NCBI RefSeq assembly: GCF_000165795.1
Contig: NZ_CM001022.1
Span: 1,707,812 to 1,771,811 of the forward strand
Source: Aminomonas paucivorans DSM 12260
GTDB lineage: Bacteria; Synergistota; Synergistia; Synergistales; Synergistaceae
Direction of reading: 5' to 3'
Length of the DNA: 64,000 bases
Notes under the pieces: generated by a model
What the model was told of the DNA's origin: nothing
The model's database searches: none
Seen by the model: the letters and a program-made list of their open reading frames with translations, nothing else
Made by a program: the position numbers and the translations under genes
In this document: positions 26,440-36,124 of the stretch, piece after piece
Layout of the letters: each line of letters opens with the position of its first letter
Position numbering within the stretch: the stretch's first letter is position 1

Positions 26440-26964
26440 TTAAGCATCCTGCGCCGCGGGGCGCCGTTCTTTGCCGCGCAACCGATGGATCTCCTCGGGG
26501 GAACGAAGCGCCTTGACCCCTTCGAAGGTGGCATAGGCCACGTTGATGGGGTTGGAGGTCCGACCGATGACCTTGGTCAGCACGTCCTTGACTCCCCCCA
26601 GCTCCATGATGGCTCGGACCACCGCCCCCGCGATGACTCCCGTCCCCGGCGCCGCAGGCTTGAGGAGGACCTCCGCCGCCCCGAACTTGCCGAGGATGGG
26701 GTGCGGGATGGTGTGCCCGGTCTTCTTCAGGGTCACCATTCCCTTTTTCGCGTGGTCGATGCCCTTGCGGACGGCCTCGGAAATCTCCCGAGCCTTCCCC
26801 ATGCCGACACCCACCTGCCCAAATCCGTCACCCACCACCACGAGAACGCTGAACTTGAAGCGCTTTCCGCCCTTCACAACCTTGCTGACCCGGTTGATGG
26901 CTACGACGCGCTCGTTCAGATCGGACCCCTTGGTGGACGAGGCATTCCTTGCGTTCATCGCCAC
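26440..26964 (-). CDS. rpsE: 30S ribosomal protein S5
   Basis: Small-subunit protein involved in decoding accuracy and mRNA unwinding. 174 residues, N-terminal dsRBD-like domain [30 protein letters not shown] and [17 protein letters not shown]. The GTG start is chosen for its AGGAGG at 8 nt; an ATG two codons later is possible. Both N- and C-terminal extensions are modest. Confidence 0.97.
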   Translation of the reverse strand: MAMNARNASSTKGSDLNERVVAINRVSKVVKGGKRFKFSVLVVVGDGFGQVGVGMGKAREISEAVRKGIDHAKKGMVTLKKTGHTIPHPILGKFGAAEVLLKPAAPGTGVIAGAVVRAIMELGGVKDVLTKVIGRTSNPINVAYATFEGVKALRSPEEIHRLRGKERRPAAQDA

Positions 26965-26977
26965 AGGCTGTCCCTCC

Positions 26978-27346
26978 TTAGAACTTCAGGCCCGCTTCGC
27001 GCGCCGCTTCGGCCAGCGCCTTGACGCGGCCGTGGTAGATATGGCCACCCCGGTCAAAGACCACCGCAGTGATGCCCTTCGCCAGAGCCTTCTCCGCGAT
27101 CTGCTTGCCCACGGCCTTCGCCGCTTCCTGGTCCCCGGTGCTCTTCATGGCCTCTTTGATGCTCTTCTCCAGGGTGGACGCTGCCACCAGCGTCCGCCCG
27201 CTCTCGTCGTCCACCACCTGGGCGTAGATGTGCTTCAGGCTGCGGAACACCGCAAGCCGCGGCCTTTCCGATGTGCCGGAAAGGTCCCGGCGCAAGCGGC
27301 GGTGGCGGAGTTCGCGCATTGCATTGCGACTGCGTTCGGAGATCAC
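26978..27346 (-). CDS. rplR: 50S ribosomal protein L18
   Basis: 5S rRNA-binding protein. From GTG 27346 the product has 122 residues and begins [20 protein letters not shown], aligning with the Bacillus form; GAGGTGA precedes it at proper distance. A further in-frame GTG at 27355 would lie inside that ribosome site. The core [26 protein letters not shown] is typical. Confidence 0.94.
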   Translation of the reverse strand: MISERSRNAMRELRHRRLRRDLSGTSERPRLAVFRSLKHIYAQVVDDESGRTLVAASTLEKSIKEAMKSTGDQEAAKAVGKQIAEKALAKGITAVVFDRGGHIYHGRVKALAEAAREAGLKF

Positions 27347-27361
27347 GACCTTCACCTCGCC

Positions 27362-27901
27362 TTACTTGCTTCCGGCTTTCCCGGCCTTGCGGATGACGTA
27401 CTCACCCACGTAACGGATGCCCTTGCCCTTGTAGGGCTCCGGGGGGCGATACCCCCGGATGATGGCCGCCATCTGTCCCACCTGCTGGCGGTCGACGCCC
27501 CGGACGGCAATCTTCGTGGGGCCGTCCGCGGCCAGCTCGATCCCCGCAGGGGGATCCACCTCCACGGGGTGGGAGAACCCCAGGGAAAGGACCAGCTTCT
27601 TCCCCTGCATCTGGGCGCGGTACCCCACGCCAATGATCTCCAGTTGCTTCTCAAAACCCTGGCTGACCCCGACCACCATGTTGTTCAGGATCGCCCGGGT
27701 CATCCCGTGGGCGGCCCGAACGGGCTTGTCGTCGTTCGCCCGGGTGACCAGAACCTGGGAGTCCTCCACGGCCACCTGGATGTTGGGGAGGGTGCGGAAC
27801 TGAAGCGTCCCCTTCGCCCCCTTCACCGTCACCTCGGAGTCCAGGACGGTCACCGTGACGCCCTTGGGCAGAGGTATGGGTTTGCGTCCGATTCGAGACA
27901 T
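27362..27901 (-). CDS. rplF: 50S ribosomal protein L6
   Basis: Large-subunit protein near the factor-binding site. 179 residues in two duplicated domains, beginning MSRIGRKPIPLPKGVTVTV and ending with the diagnostic PEPYKGKGIRYVGEYVIRKAGK. Standard length and location between rpsH and rplR. Confidence 0.98.
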   Translation of the reverse strand: MSRIGRKPIPLPKGVTVTVLDSEVTVKGAKGTLQFRTLPNIQVAVEDSQVLVTRANDDKPVRAAHGMTRAILNNMVVGVSQGFEKQLEIIGVGYRAQMQGKKLVLSLGFSHPVEVDPPAGIELAADGPTKIAVRGVDRQQVGQMAAIIRGYRPPEPYKGKGIRYVGEYVIRKAGKAGSK

Positions 27902-27914
27902 TCCCTAAGCCCTC

Positions 27915-28319
27915 CTACCAGACGAAGCAGACGACTTCGCCGCCCAGCCCCTGCTTGCGGGCCTGAGCGTCCGTCATCATGCCATGGGACGTGGAGACCA
28001 GCGCGATCCCCAGGCCACCCATGACCTTCGGGAGTTCTTCCGTCCCGACGAAAACCCGGCGTCCCGGCTTGCTGATCCGCCGGATCCCCTGGATCACTCG
28101 TTCCCGGTTGGGTCCGTAGTTCATGAAAAGCCGAAGGACCGGTACGGGCTTCTTCGCGTCGGTGATGGTCTTGTAGTTGCGGATGTACCCCTCATCCTTC
28201 AGGATGCGGGCCACTTCGACCTTCATCTTCGACAACGGCATGTCCACCATTTCGTGGTAGACCGTGTTGGCGTTTCGGATGCGCGTGAGCATATCCGCGA
28301 TGGGATCGGTGAGGTGCAT
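27915..28319 (-). CDS. rpsH: 30S ribosomal protein S8
   Basis: Primary 16S rRNA-binding protein and, in Escherichia coli, translational repressor of the spc operon. 134 residues, [20 protein letters not shown] at the start and the C-terminal [26 protein letters not shown] signature. Starts about 30 bases after rpsN. Confidence 0.98.
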   Translation of the reverse strand: MHLTDPIADMLTRIRNANTVYHEMVDMPLSKMKVEVARILKDEGYIRNYKTITDAKKPVPVLRLFMNYGPNRERVIQGIRRISKPGRRVFVGTEELPKVMGGLGIALVSTSHGMMTDAQARKQGLGGEVVCFVW

Positions 28320-28349
28320 GTGGAAATCCCCCCTTCGTCGCTCCCGTCG

Positions 28350-28535
28350 CTACCAGCTCGACTTGACCACGCCAGGGATCTTTCCCTCGCGGGCCAAGCT
28401 GCGGAAACAGCAACGGCACATGTTGAACATCCGCAGGAAACCCCGGGGCCGTCCACAAATCGGGCACCGGTTGTACTTGCGGACCTTGAACTTCGGCTCC
28501 ATCTGAGCCTTGTTCTCCAGACACTTTCGGGACAT
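28350..28535 (-). CDS. rpsN: 30S ribosomal protein S14, type Z (zinc-binding)
   Basis: A 61-residue short S14 with the CxxC...CxxC zinc ribbon ([20 protein letters not shown], residues 24-43). ATG 28535 gives the canonical start [20 protein letters not shown] with AGGAGGGG upstream. An upstream in-frame extension to 28574 is rejected. Located between rplE and rpsH. Confidence 0.96.
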   Translation of the reverse strand: MSRKCLENKAQMEPKFKVRKYNRCPICGRPRGFLRMFNMCRCCFRSLAREGKIPGVVKSSW

Positions 28536-28551
28536 CGGGTTCTTCCCCTCC

Positions 28552-29094
28552 TTACCGGGCGAACGGCATTCCAAGCTCCGCCAAGAGCGCCTGGGCCTCG
28601 TCGTCGGTCTTCGCTGTGGTCACGAAGGAGATGTTCATCCCCCTCTGCCGGATGACCTTGTCATAGTCGATCTCCGGAAAGATCAGCTGCTCCCGGAGCC
28701 CTAGGTTGTAGTTCCCCCGGCCGTCGAAGCCCCGATTCGAGACGCCCTGGAAGTCCTTGATCCTCGGTAGCGCCATGCTGATGAGCCGATCCACGAACTC
28801 CCACATGCGAGTACCGCGCAGGGTGACGCAACAAGCCACGGGCATGCCCTCGCGGACCTTGAAGCCCGCGACGGATTTCTTGGCGCGTTTCATCATGGGA
28901 CGCTGACCGGAGATGATGGTCAGCTCGTTGATGCTCGCCTCCATGTACTTCATGTCCAGCTTGGCCTCGTTCACCCCGATGTTGAGGACCACCTTCACAA
29001 GCCGGGGCACTTCCATGACGTTCCCGTACTGGAAGCGGGTCTTCAGGCGAGGAGCGGCCTCGGACTTGTACTTTCCGAAAAGACGGGGTTCCAT
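28552..29094 (-). CDS. rplE: 50S ribosomal protein L5
   Basis: 5S rRNA-binding protein at the central protuberance. 180 residues from ATG 29094 ([15 protein letters not shown]); a GTG at 29106 overlaps the AGGAGG site and is not used. Motifs [33 protein letters not shown] and [20 protein letters not shown] are intact. Confidence 0.97.
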   Translation of the reverse strand: MEPRLFGKYKSEAAPRLKTRFQYGNVMEVPRLVKVVLNIGVNEAKLDMKYMEASINELTIISGQRPMMKRAKKSVAGFKVREGMPVACCVTLRGTRMWEFVDRLISMALPRIKDFQGVSNRGFDGRGNYNLGLREQLIFPEIDYDKVIRQRGMNISFVTTAKTDDEAQALLAELGMPFAR

Positions 29095-29109
29095 CGTTCG
29101 CTCCACCTC

Positions 29110-29433
29110 CTAGACCTTATCCACGACTTCGCCGCACTTCTTGCACACCCGAACCTTGCGGCCGTTATCCAGGAAAGCCCGGCCGATCCGCGTGGGTTTC
29201 CCGCAAGAGGGGCAAACCAGCATGACCTTGCAGGCGTGCAGGGCCGCCTCCTGCTTGACCAGACCGCCCTTGGGGTTCTTCTGGGTCGGCTTGACGCTCT
29301 TGGTGACCATGTTGACGTTTTCGACGACGATCAGGTCTTTGCCGACGTTCCGACGCAGGACCTTGCCTTCCTTGCCGCGATCCTTGCCCGAAAGGACGTA
29401 GACGCGATCGCCCGTCTTGATGCGCATGGACAT
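29110..29433 (-). CDS. rplX: 50S ribosomal protein L24
   Basis: Assembly initiator protein of the large subunit. 107 residues with an N-terminal KOW motif (GDRVYVLSGKDRGKEGKVLR) and a C-terminal zinc-ribbon-like pair (CPSCGKPTRIG...VCKKCG), which only some L24 proteins have. ATG 29433 has AGGAGG at 9 nt; a second ATG two codons in is possible. Between rplN and rplE. Confidence 0.96.
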   Translation of the reverse strand: MSMRIKTGDRVYVLSGKDRGKEGKVLRRNVGKDLIVVENVNMVTKSVKPTQKNPKGGLVKQEAALHACKVMLVCPSCGKPTRIGRAFLDNGRKVRVCKKCGEVVDKV

Positions 29434-29446
29434 GGGGATCCGCCTC

Positions 29447-29815
29447 CTACACGACTTCCGGGGCCAGGGAGACGATGCGCATGTAGCGCTTCTCCCGAAG
29501 CTCCCGGGCAACGGGGCCGAAGATGCGGGTGCCCTTGGGATCCCCGTTGTTGTCGATGATCACCGCCGCGTTGTCGTCAAACCGGACATAGGAACCGTCC
29601 TTGCGGCGGATCTCTTTCTTCGTGCGCACGATGACCGCCTTGACGACGTCACCCTTGCTGATGTTGCTGTTCGGGATGGCTTCCTTAACCGCCGCGACGA
29701 TTATGTCCCCCACCGAACCCACCTTCCGGAAGCTGCCCCCGCGCACCTGGATGCACAGGACCTTCTTCGCTCCCGAGTTGTCCGCCACGTTGAGCACCGT
29801 ACGCAGCTGGATCAC
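29447..29815 (-). CDS. rplN: 50S ribosomal protein L14
   Basis: Large-subunit protein forming a bridge to the small subunit and the binding site of RsfS. 122 residues, [20 protein letters not shown] with GTG start, and the [28 protein letters not shown] tail, which are invariant features. Four bases separate it from rpsQ. Confidence 0.98.
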   Translation of the reverse strand: MIQLRTVLNVADNSGAKKVLCIQVRGGSFRKVGSVGDIIVAAVKEAIPNSNISKGDVVKAVIVRTKKEIRRKDGSYVRFDDNAAVIIDNNGDPKGTRIFGPVARELREKRYMRIVSLAPEVV

Positions 29816-29818
29816 GGT

Positions 29819-30115
29819 CTATTCCTCCTCGGAAGGGGCGGCCTCGCCACCCAGGATCGGGGCCCGTTCCAGGATCTCCGCCACGCGCCAGCACTTGTCG
29901 CGGCTCAGGGGCCGAGTCTCCTCAATCTGGACCCGATCTCCGATGCGGCACTCGTTCGCCTCATCGTGAGCTTTGTATTTCTTCACACGAAGGACCGGCT
30001 TCCCGTAAAGGCTATGCTTCGACATGCGATCGATGCGAACCACCACGGTCTTGTCCATTTTGTCGCTGACGACGACGCCGGTCCGGACCTTGCGGTGGGG
30101 TGTACGCTCCTCCAT
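29819..30115 (-). CDS. rpsQ: 30S ribosomal protein S17
   Basis: 16S rRNA-binding OB-fold protein. 98 residues, [29 protein letters not shown] and the [25 protein letters not shown]-like core. A C-terminal acidic tail (PSEEE) makes it slightly longer than the usual 85-90 residues. Located between rpmC and rplN. Confidence 0.97.
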   Translation of the reverse strand: MEERTPHRKVRTGVVVSDKMDKTVVVRIDRMSKHSLYGKPVLRVKKYKAHDEANECRIGDRVQIEETRPLSRDKCWRVAEILERAPILGGEAAPSEEE

Positions 30116-30121
30116 GGTCCG

Positions 30122-30337
30122 CTACCTCCTCACACCCGCGGCCACTTCCCCGGTCTCCTTGTCGCGGAGGACCGTGAGAATCCGGGCGATAGTCCGCTTC
30201 ACTTCACGGATACGGGACGTGTTGGTCAACTGTCCCACGGCGCTCTGGAAGCGCAGGTTAAACAGCTCTTCCTTGCTCTGGCGATGCTTTTCCCGGAGTT
30301 CCTCCGGGGAGAGGGCGCGAAGTTCCTTCGCATCCAT
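30122..30337 (-). CDS. rpmC: 50S ribosomal protein L29
   Basis: Large-subunit protein at the tunnel exit, part of the docking site for trigger factor and SRP. 71 residues from ATG 30337 ([20 protein letters not shown]), preferred from ribosome-site spacing and similarity to other L29 starts. An ATG at 30343 overlapping the rplP stop (ATGA) is an equally open alternative, adding two residues. Confidence 0.94.
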   Translation of the reverse strand: MDAKELRALSPEELREKHRQSKEELFNLRFQSAVGQLTNTSRIREVKRTIARILTVLRDKETGEVAAGVRR

Positions 30338-30339
30338 GG

Positions 30340-30759
30340 TCATTCACCTGCCCCTTCCCGCACCAGCATCTTGACCTTGATGGGAAGCTTGAAGGAAGCG
30401 GTACGGAACGCCTCGACGGCCACTTCCCGAGGCACACCGGCGATCTCGAACATGACCCGACCACGCTTGACTGCGGCGGTCCAGTATTCCACGTTTCCCT
30501 TCCCCTTACCCATACGGGTTTCCATGGGCTTCCGGGTAAGGGGGCGGTCTGGGAAGATCCGGATCCAGATCTTGCCACCCTTCTTCATCTTCCGGGAGAT
30601 GGCCACACGAACCGCCTCAATCTGGCGGGCAGTGATCCAGCCGTTCTCCTGGGCCTGAAGGCCAAACTCCCCGAAATCCACCGCCGTGGCGCCCTTGGAA
30701 ACGCCCCGCAGGGGAGAGCGATGGGGCTTGCGATACTTGACTCGTTTCGGCGACAGCAT
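30340..30759 (-). CDS. rplP: 50S ribosomal protein L16
   Basis: Large-subunit protein that positions A-site tRNA. 139 residues, [20 protein letters not shown] and the [27 protein letters not shown] signature. It overlaps or abuts rpmC and lies 6 bases after rpsC. Standard length. Confidence 0.98.
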   Translation of the reverse strand: MLSPKRVKYRKPHRSPLRGVSKGATAVDFGEFGLQAQENGWITARQIEAVRVAISRKMKKGGKIWIRIFPDRPLTRKPMETRMGKGKGNVEYWTAAVKRGRVMFEIAGVPREVAVEAFRTASFKLPIKVKMLVREGAGE

Positions 30760-30765
30760 GCCGAC

Positions 30766-31437
30766 TTACCCCCTGTTCCTCGAAACCGCCTCGGGCTGCG
30801 CCTTGGCGCCGCCAATGATCTCGCCTTTGTAGATCCAGACCTTGACGCCGATGACGCCGTAGATGGTCCGGCTGACCGCATACCCGTAGCTGATGTCCGC
30901 CCGGAGCGTCGAGAGGGGCAGCTGCCCCTCCAGATACCACTCGGTGCGGGCAATCTCCGCGCCGCCCAGGCGCCCGGAGCACTGGATCTTGATGCCCTTT
31001 GCCCCGGCCTTCATGGCGCGGAAGATGGACTGCTTCATGGCCCGGCGAAAGCTGACCCGCCGCTCCAGGGAAGAAGCCACCCCTTCGGAAACCACCTGGG
31101 CATCCGCGTCGGCGTTCTTCATCTCCTGGATGTTGATCATGACCCTGTTGCCGGTCTTCTTCTGGAGTTCCTCACGCACCGCCTGGATCTCCGCGCCACC
31201 CTTGCCGATGACCACGCCAGGACGGGCGGTCCACACCGTAAAGCGCATGACGTTTCCGATGCGCTCGATCTCAATGCGGCTGATGCCTGCGTGTCCCCAA
31301 CGCTTCTTGACCCATTGGCGCAGCCTCAGGTCCTCGTGCAGATTCTTCGCGTAGGTCTTCTTGTCGGCGTACCACCGGGATTCCCAGTCGTAAATCACGC
31401 CGAGGCGGTATCCCACCGGGTGAACTTTCTGGCCCAC
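30766..31437 (-). CDS. rpsC: 30S ribosomal protein S3
   Basis: Small-subunit head protein at the mRNA entry tunnel. 223 residues from GTG 31437 ([20 protein letters not shown]), with the KH domain [28 protein letters not shown] in the N-terminal half. AGGAGGAGGGG precedes the start; another GTG two codons upstream is possible. Follows rplV. Confidence 0.97.
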   Translation of the reverse strand: MGQKVHPVGYRLGVIYDWESRWYADKKTYAKNLHEDLRLRQWVKKRWGHAGISRIEIERIGNVMRFTVWTARPGVVIGKGGAEIQAVREELQKKTGNRVMINIQEMKNADADAQVVSEGVASSLERRVSFRRAMKQSIFRAMKAGAKGIKIQCSGRLGGAEIARTEWYLEGQLPLSTLRADISYGYAVSRTIYGVIGVKVWIYKGEIIGGAKAQPEAVSRNRG

Positions 31438-31451
31438 CGTCACCCCTCCTC

Positions 31452-31784
31452 CTAACGTTCGGCCACGACCACGGTGATGTGGCTCGTGTGATGCCGGAAA
31501 GCATGGGCTCGCCCCATGGACGCCGGCCGAAAACGCTTCATGTAGGTCCCCTGGTCCGCCGTGGCGGTGACCACCACGAGCTTGTCCATATCCAGACCCA
31601 GATTGTGCTCCGCATTCGCCACGGCGCTGCGGAGGACCTTTTCCACCAGTTTCGCACCCTTCTTGGGGGTGTACCGCAGGGTCATCAGTGCCTCTCCGGC
31701 CTTCTTGCCCCGAATCAGGGGAAGAATCTGCCGGACCTTGGTCGCGGAAATGCGAACCTGCCACGCCATCGCCTTCGCTTCCAT
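31452..31784 (-). CDS. rplV: 50S ribosomal protein L22
   Basis: Lines the peptide exit tunnel. 110 residues with the [23 protein letters not shown] helix and the tunnel hairpin region [31 protein letters not shown]. The hairpin sequence is wild type with no indel of the macrolide-resistance kind. Between rpsS and rpsC. Confidence 0.97.
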   Translation of the reverse strand: MEAKAMAWQVRISATKVRQILPLIRGKKAGEALMTLRYTPKKGAKLVEKVLRSAVANAEHNLGLDMDKLVVVTATADQGTYMKRFRPASMGRAHAFRHHTSHITVVVAER

Positions 31785-31795
31785 GATGGCCCTCC

Positions 31796-32077
31796 CTACC
31801 TCGACTTCGAGGAGCGTTCCTGCCCCGCGTGGCCGCCGAACTTGCGGGTCGGGGCGAACTCCCCCAGCTTGTGTCCCACCATGTTGTCGCCGATGAACAC
31901 GGGGATGTGGGTCCTCCCGTTGTGCACCGCGATGGTGTGTCCCACCATCTCCGGGGTGATACTGGAGCGCCTCGCCCAGCTTTTCAGGACGCGCTTCTTC
32001 CCCGAATCGTTCATCTCCTCCACTCGACGGAGGAGCTTCGCATCTACATAGGGCCCCTTTTTCAGCGATCGAGCCAT
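31796..32077 (-). CDS. rpsS: 30S ribosomal protein S19
   Basis: Head protein that partners with S13. 93 residues, [20 protein letters not shown] and the [32 protein letters not shown] core. All diagnostic segments are present. Lies 18 bases after rplB. Confidence 0.98.
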   Translation of the reverse strand: MARSLKKGPYVDAKLLRRVEEMNDSGKKRVLKSWARRSSITPEMVGHTIAVHNGRTHIPVFIGDNMVGHKLGEFAPTRKFGGHAGQERSSKSR

Positions 32078-32095
32078 CTTCGAGTCCCTCCTACC

Positions 32096-32920
32096 TTACT
32101 TGTTCCGACGACGGACGATGAACTTGTCGGACGGCTTCGCCTTCCGGGTGCGGTAACCCTTTGCGGGGGTACCCCAGGGCGAAACCGGGTGTTTGTGGGA
32201 CTTGCTCCGGCCTTCGCCGCCACCCATGGGGTGATCCACGGGGTTCATCACCATGCCGCGGACATGGGGCCGACGCCCCTTCCAACGGGTCCTTCCCGCC
32301 TTGCCGGAGACGGCGTTCTCATGATCCTCGTTGCCCACCTGCCCCACCGTGGCGGCGCACTCCTGGAGAACCAACCGCAGCTCCCCGCTGGGCATCCGGA
32401 TGAAGGCGTATTTGTTCTCCTTCGCCATGAGCTGGGCGCTGGCTCCGGCGGACCGGACCAGGACGCCCCCCCGACCGGGCTCCAGCTCGATGTTGTGGAC
32501 TACGGTGCCCACGGGGATGTCTTTAAGCTTCAGGGCATTGCCGGGGCGGATGTCCGCCGCCGGACCCGCCATGATCTGATCGCCCACCTTTAGCCCCACC
32601 GGGCAAAGGATGTAGCGCTTCTCCCCGTCCAGGTAGTGGATGAGGGCAATGCGGGCGGAGCGGTTCGGATCGTACTCCACCGCAGCCACTTTCCCGGGCA
32701 CACCCAGCTTGTCCCGCTTGAAATCCACGATGCGGTACTGGGTGCGCGCACCGCCGCCCCGGTGACGCATGGTGATGCGCCCCAGGTTGTTGCGGCCCGC
32801 GCTGTGCTTGATGGACTTCAAGAGACTGCGCTCCGGGGTTTTCTTGGTAACCTCCTCAAAGCTCGGGGTCACCATGAAACGACGGCCGGGGGTCGTGGGG
32901 CGGTACTTCTTCATTCCCAT
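32096..32920 (-). CDS. rplB: 50S ribosomal protein L2
   Basis: Core large-subunit protein essential for peptidyl-transferase assembly. 274 residues, [20 protein letters not shown] at the start, the [18 protein letters not shown] region, and the C-terminal [16 protein letters not shown] loop containing the conserved histidine. Between rplW and rpsS. Confidence 0.98.
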   Translation of the reverse strand: MGMKKYRPTTPGRRFMVTPSFEEVTKKTPERSLLKSIKHSAGRNNLGRITMRHRGGGARTQYRIVDFKRDKLGVPGKVAAVEYDPNRSARIALIHYLDGEKRYILCPVGLKVGDQIMAGPAADIRPGNALKLKDIPVGTVVHNIELEPGRGGVLVRSAGASAQLMAKENKYAFIRMPSGELRLVLQECAATVGQVGNEDHENAVSGKAGRTRWKGRRPHVRGMVMNPVDHPMGGGEGRSKSHKHPVSPWGTPAKGYRTRKAKPSDKFIVRRRNK

Positions 32921-32937
32921 CCTGATTCCCTCCTGCC

Positions 32938-33234
32938 TCAGGCGCCAGCGCCTTCAAAGAACTCGATGCGTTCGCCCGGGGCCAGTTTGACGAAGGCCTT
33001 TTTCCACGAGCGCGAGCGTCCTAAAAACGCGCCAAGGCGTTTGGGCTTCGACCGCACCTGCACGGTGTGCACCTTCAGGACCTTCACCTTGAAAACCGTC
33101 TCCACGGCCTTGCGGATCTGGATCTTGTTGGCATCCCGGTGCACTTCGAAGGTGTACTGGTTGTGCTCCATCATGCGGCTGCTCTTCTCCGTGACGATGG
33201 GGCGCAGAAGAATGTCGTGGGCCAGAAGGTTCAT
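32938..33234 (-). CDS. rplW: 50S ribosomal protein L23
   Basis: Exit-site protein and main docking point for trigger factor and SRP. 98 residues, [45 protein letters not shown]. Its ATG overlaps the rplD stop in an ATGA arrangement, giving translational coupling. Confidence 0.97.
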   Translation of the reverse strand: MNLLAHDILLRPIVTEKSSRMMEHNQYTFEVHRDANKIQIRKAVETVFKVKVLKVHTVQVRSKPKRLGAFLGRSRSWKKAFVKLAPGERIEFFEGAGA

Positions 33235-33857
33235 CGGCCGAACACCTCCTCGATCTTGCGCGCTGCTTCGGCGGTGACGATGAGCTGGTCGTGGTGCAGC
33301 AGGTCGTACACGTTGAGGCTGTCCACGTGCAGGACCGCAGCGCCGGGGATGTTGGCCGCCGACTTATGGACCCGGGGGTCCGACTCATGGGTCACCAGAA
33401 GGGGCTTCTTGCCGCTCTGCACCTTGCCAAGAAAGGCCAGCATGGCCTTCGTCTTGGGGGCATCCAGGTCAAAGCGATCCAGGACCAGCAGAACCTCTTC
33501 CTGGGCCTTCAGGGTCAGGGCGCTGCGCAGGGCTAGCCGCCGGACCTTCTTGTTGACCTTCTGATGGTAGTCCCGGGGATGGGGCCCATGGGCCACACCG
33601 CCGCCCACCCAGATGGGAGAACGGGTGCTACCCTGCCGAGCCCTTCCGGTGTGCTTCTGTCGCCAGGGCTTCCTGCCGCCGCCCCGGACCTCGCCGCGGT
33701 CCTTGGTGTCGTGGGTCCCCAGCCGGCAGTTGGCCAAATGGGCCACCACGACCTGGTGCATGGCGGGCGCGTGGACGGGGGCGGAAAACACCGCGTCGGA
33801 GAGTTCGAATTCCCCGATCACGTCGCCCTGAAAGTTGACTTGCTTGACCCGAGGCAT
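33231..33857 (-). CDS. rplD: 50S ribosomal protein L4
   Basis: Tunnel protein and, in enterobacteria, autoregulator of the S10 operon. 208 residues, with QVVVAHLANCRLGTHDTKDRGEVRGGGRKPWRQKHTGRARQGS, the flexible tunnel loop. The sequence there is standard. Follows rplC by 17 bases. Confidence 0.97.
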   Translation of the reverse strand: MPRVKQVNFQGDVIGEFELSDAVFSAPVHAPAMHQVVVAHLANCRLGTHDTKDRGEVRGGGRKPWRQKHTGRARQGSTRSPIWVGGGVAHGPHPRDYHQKVNKKVRRLALRSALTLKAQEEVLLVLDRFDLDAPKTKAMLAFLGKVQSGKKPLLVTHESDPRVHKSAANIPGAAVLHVDSLNVYDLLHHDQLIVTAEAARKIEEVFGR

Positions 33858-33874
33858 GTCTGTTCCTCCTTGCC

Positions 33875-34504
33875 TTATTCCGCGGTCTTCCGGATGAGGA
33901 CGAGACCGTCCTTCGCCCCGGGAACGGCTCCGCGCAGGAGGATCAGATTGTTCTCCACGTCCACGGCGAACACCCGAAGGTTCTTCACCGTGACCCGCTC
34001 TCCTCCCATGCGGCCAGGCATCGTCTTTCCCTTGAAGATGTGCCCCGGGTAGCTGCTCGCACCGCTGGAGCCGGGCTGACGATGAAACTTCGACGCACCG
34101 TGGCTGGCAGGGCCGCCTCCGAAGTGGAAGCGCTTGATGACGCCCGCGAAGCCTTTCCCCTTGCTGACCCCGATGACGTCGACCGTTTCCCCTTCGGCGA
34201 AGAGATCCGCCCGAACTTCCTGGCCCTTGTCGAATCCGTGGCCCTCTTCGACCCGGAACTCCCGGAGCCAGCGCTTCGGCGCGACATCCTGCTTCGCGTA
34301 GTACCCCCGCACAGGCTTGTTCAGCCTCTGGGGTTTCACGTCACCGAAGCCGAGCTGGACCGCGCTGTACTGGTTCTTGTCCGGGGTGCGCACTTCCACC
34401 ACCGGGCAAGGGCCCGCCTCGATCACCGTGACGGGGACCGCCTTGCCTTCGGCGTCAAACACTTGGGTCATTCCGACCTTGCGGCCCAAGATCCCCATGC
34501 TCAT
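33875..34504 (-). CDS. rplC: 50S ribosomal protein L3
   Basis: Early-binding large-subunit protein near the peptidyl transferase centre. 209 residues, [20 protein letters not shown] and the [34 protein letters not shown] loop, including the glutamine that PrmB methylates in other bacteria. Start at ATG 34504; a second ATG two codons later is possible. Confidence 0.97.
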   Translation of the reverse strand: MSMGILGRKVGMTQVFDAEGKAVPVTVIEAGPCPVVEVRTPDKNQYSAVQLGFGDVKPQRLNKPVRGYYAKQDVAPKRWLREFRVEEGHGFDKGQEVRADLFAEGETVDVIGVSKGKGFAGVIKRFHFGGGPASHGASKFHRQPGSSGASSYPGHIFKGKTMPGRMGGERVTVKNLRVFAVDVENNLILLRGAVPGAKDGLVLIRKTAE

Positions 34505-34544
34505 CTTCCGCTTTCACTCCTTTCGACCCAACGCTTCCCTCGCG

Positions 34545-34856
34545 CTACAGCTTGATCTGGATGTCCACTCCCGAAGGAAGGTTGAGCTGCATGAGCGCTT
34601 CCATCGTCTTCTGCGTGGGATCGACGATGTCGATGAGTCGCTTGTGGGTCCGCAGCTCGTACTGTTCCCTCGCATCCTTGTCCTTGTGAGGGGACTTCAG
34701 GATGGTGTACTTCTTGATCTCCGTGGGCAGCGGGATGGGGCCGGAAACCCTGGCCCCGGTCCGCTCCGCCGTGTCGGCGATCTGGACCGCAGAGGCATCT
34801 AGAACCCGATGATCGAACGCCTTAAGCTTGATGCGAATCGTCTTGGCCACGTCCAT
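34545..34856 (-). CDS. rpsJ: 30S ribosomal protein S10
   Basis: Small-subunit head protein; also NusE, a partner of NusB and NusG in antitermination. 103 residues, [45 protein letters not shown]. It follows tuf by 12 bases, so the str and S10 operons are fused here into one run. Confidence 0.98.
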   Translation of the reverse strand: MDVAKTIRIKLKAFDHRVLDASAVQIADTAERTGARVSGPIPLPTEIKKYTILKSPHKDKDAREQYELRTHKRLIDIVDPTQKTMEALMQLNLPSGVDIQIKL

Positions 34857-34868
34857 TCCCCCCAGGGG

Positions 34869-36062
34869 CTACTTCTCGAGGATTTCGGTGACGACTCCGG
34901 CGCCCACGGTACGGCCGCCTTCCCGCACCGCGAACCGAAGGCCCGGCTCCAGAGCCACCGGCACGATCAGCATAACTTCGAACTGGCTGTTGTCTCCCGG
35001 CATGACCATCTCCACGCCCTCCGGAAGCTTGATGTCCCCCGTCACGTCGGTGGTCCGGAAGTAGAACTGGGGCTTGTAACCCGTGAAGAACGGGGTGTGA
35101 CGGCCCCCCTCTTCCTTCTTCAGGACGTACACTTCCGCCTTGAAGTGCTTGTGCGGCTTGATGCTCCCGGGCTTCGCCAGAACCTGGCCCCGCTCCACGT
35201 CGTCCTTGCCCGTCCCCCGAAGCAGCACGCCCACGTTGTCCCCCGCTTCGGCGTCGTCCAGGATCTTCCGGAACATCTCCAGGCTGGTGGCCACGGTCTT
35301 CTGGGTGTCCTTCATACCCACGATCTCCACTTCTTCACCCGGCTTGATGATCCCCCGCTCCACTCGCCCCGTCACCACGGTGCCGCGGCCGGTGATGGTG
35401 AAGACGTCTTCGATGGGCATCAGGAACGGCTTGTCCGTCTCCCGCGTGGGAGCCGGGATGTAGTCGTCGCAGGCGTTCATCAGTTCCCAGATCTTCGCCG
35501 TCCAGTCGTCTTCCGTCTCGCACTCCAGGGCCTTCAGCGCAGATCCCCGGATGATGGGGATTTCGTCTCCCGGGAACTGGTACTTGTTCAGAAGGTCCCG
35601 GATCTCCATCTCCACCAGGTCCAGCAGTTCCGGGTCGTCCACCATGTCGCATTTGTTCATGAACACCACCAGCGCAGGCACGTTCACCTGGCGCGCCAAC
35701 AGCACGTGCTCCCGCGTCTGAGGCATCGGGCCGTCCGCCGCCGACACCACCAGGATCGCTCCGTCCATCTGCGCCGCCCCGGTGATCATGTTCTTGATGT
35801 AGTCCGCGTGGCCCGGGCAGTCGATGTGCGCGTAGTGACGGTGGTCCGTCTGGTACTCCACGTGGGCGATGTTGATGGTGATCCCGCGCTCCCGCTCCTC
35901 CGGCGCCTTGTCGATCATGTCGAACGGCGTGAAGTCCGCGTACCCCTTCTTCGCCAGCGTACGAGTGATCGCCGCCGTCAGCGTCGTCTTCCCGTGGTCG
36001 ATGTGTCCGATGGTCCCGATGTTCAGATGCGGCTTCGACCGGTTGAACTTCTCCTTCGCCAT
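34869..36062 (-). CDS. tuf: elongation factor Tu
   Basis: GTPase that brings aminoacyl-tRNA to the ribosome. 397 residues, G1 [15 protein letters not shown] near 18, [36 protein letters not shown] and the GSALKALE loop. Only one copy appears here. Codon use is strongly biased to C- and G-ending codons, as expected for high expression. Confidence 0.99.
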   Translation of the reverse strand: MAKEKFNRSKPHLNIGTIGHIDHGKTTLTAAITRTLAKKGYADFTPFDMIDKAPEERERGITINIAHVEYQTDHRHYAHIDCPGHADYIKNMITGAAQMDGAILVVSAADGPMPQTREHVLLARQVNVPALVVFMNKCDMVDDPELLDLVEMEIRDLLNKYQFPGDEIPIIRGSALKALECETEDDWTAKIWELMNACDDYIPAPTRETDKPFLMPIEDVFTITGRGTVVTGRVERGIIKPGEEVEIVGMKDTQKTVATSLEMFRKILDDAEAGDNVGVLLRGTGKDDVERGQVLAKPGSIKPHKHFKAEVYVLKKEEGGRHTPFFTGYKPQFYFRTTDVTGDIKLPEGVEMVMPGDNSQFEVMLIVPVALEPGLRFAVREGGRTVGAGVVTEILEK

Positions 36063-36124
36063 CTCCTGCGTACCTCCCTTGCTTCTGCAGGCGCCCCAGG
36101 CGGCGCCTCACCAGTCCTCAAACG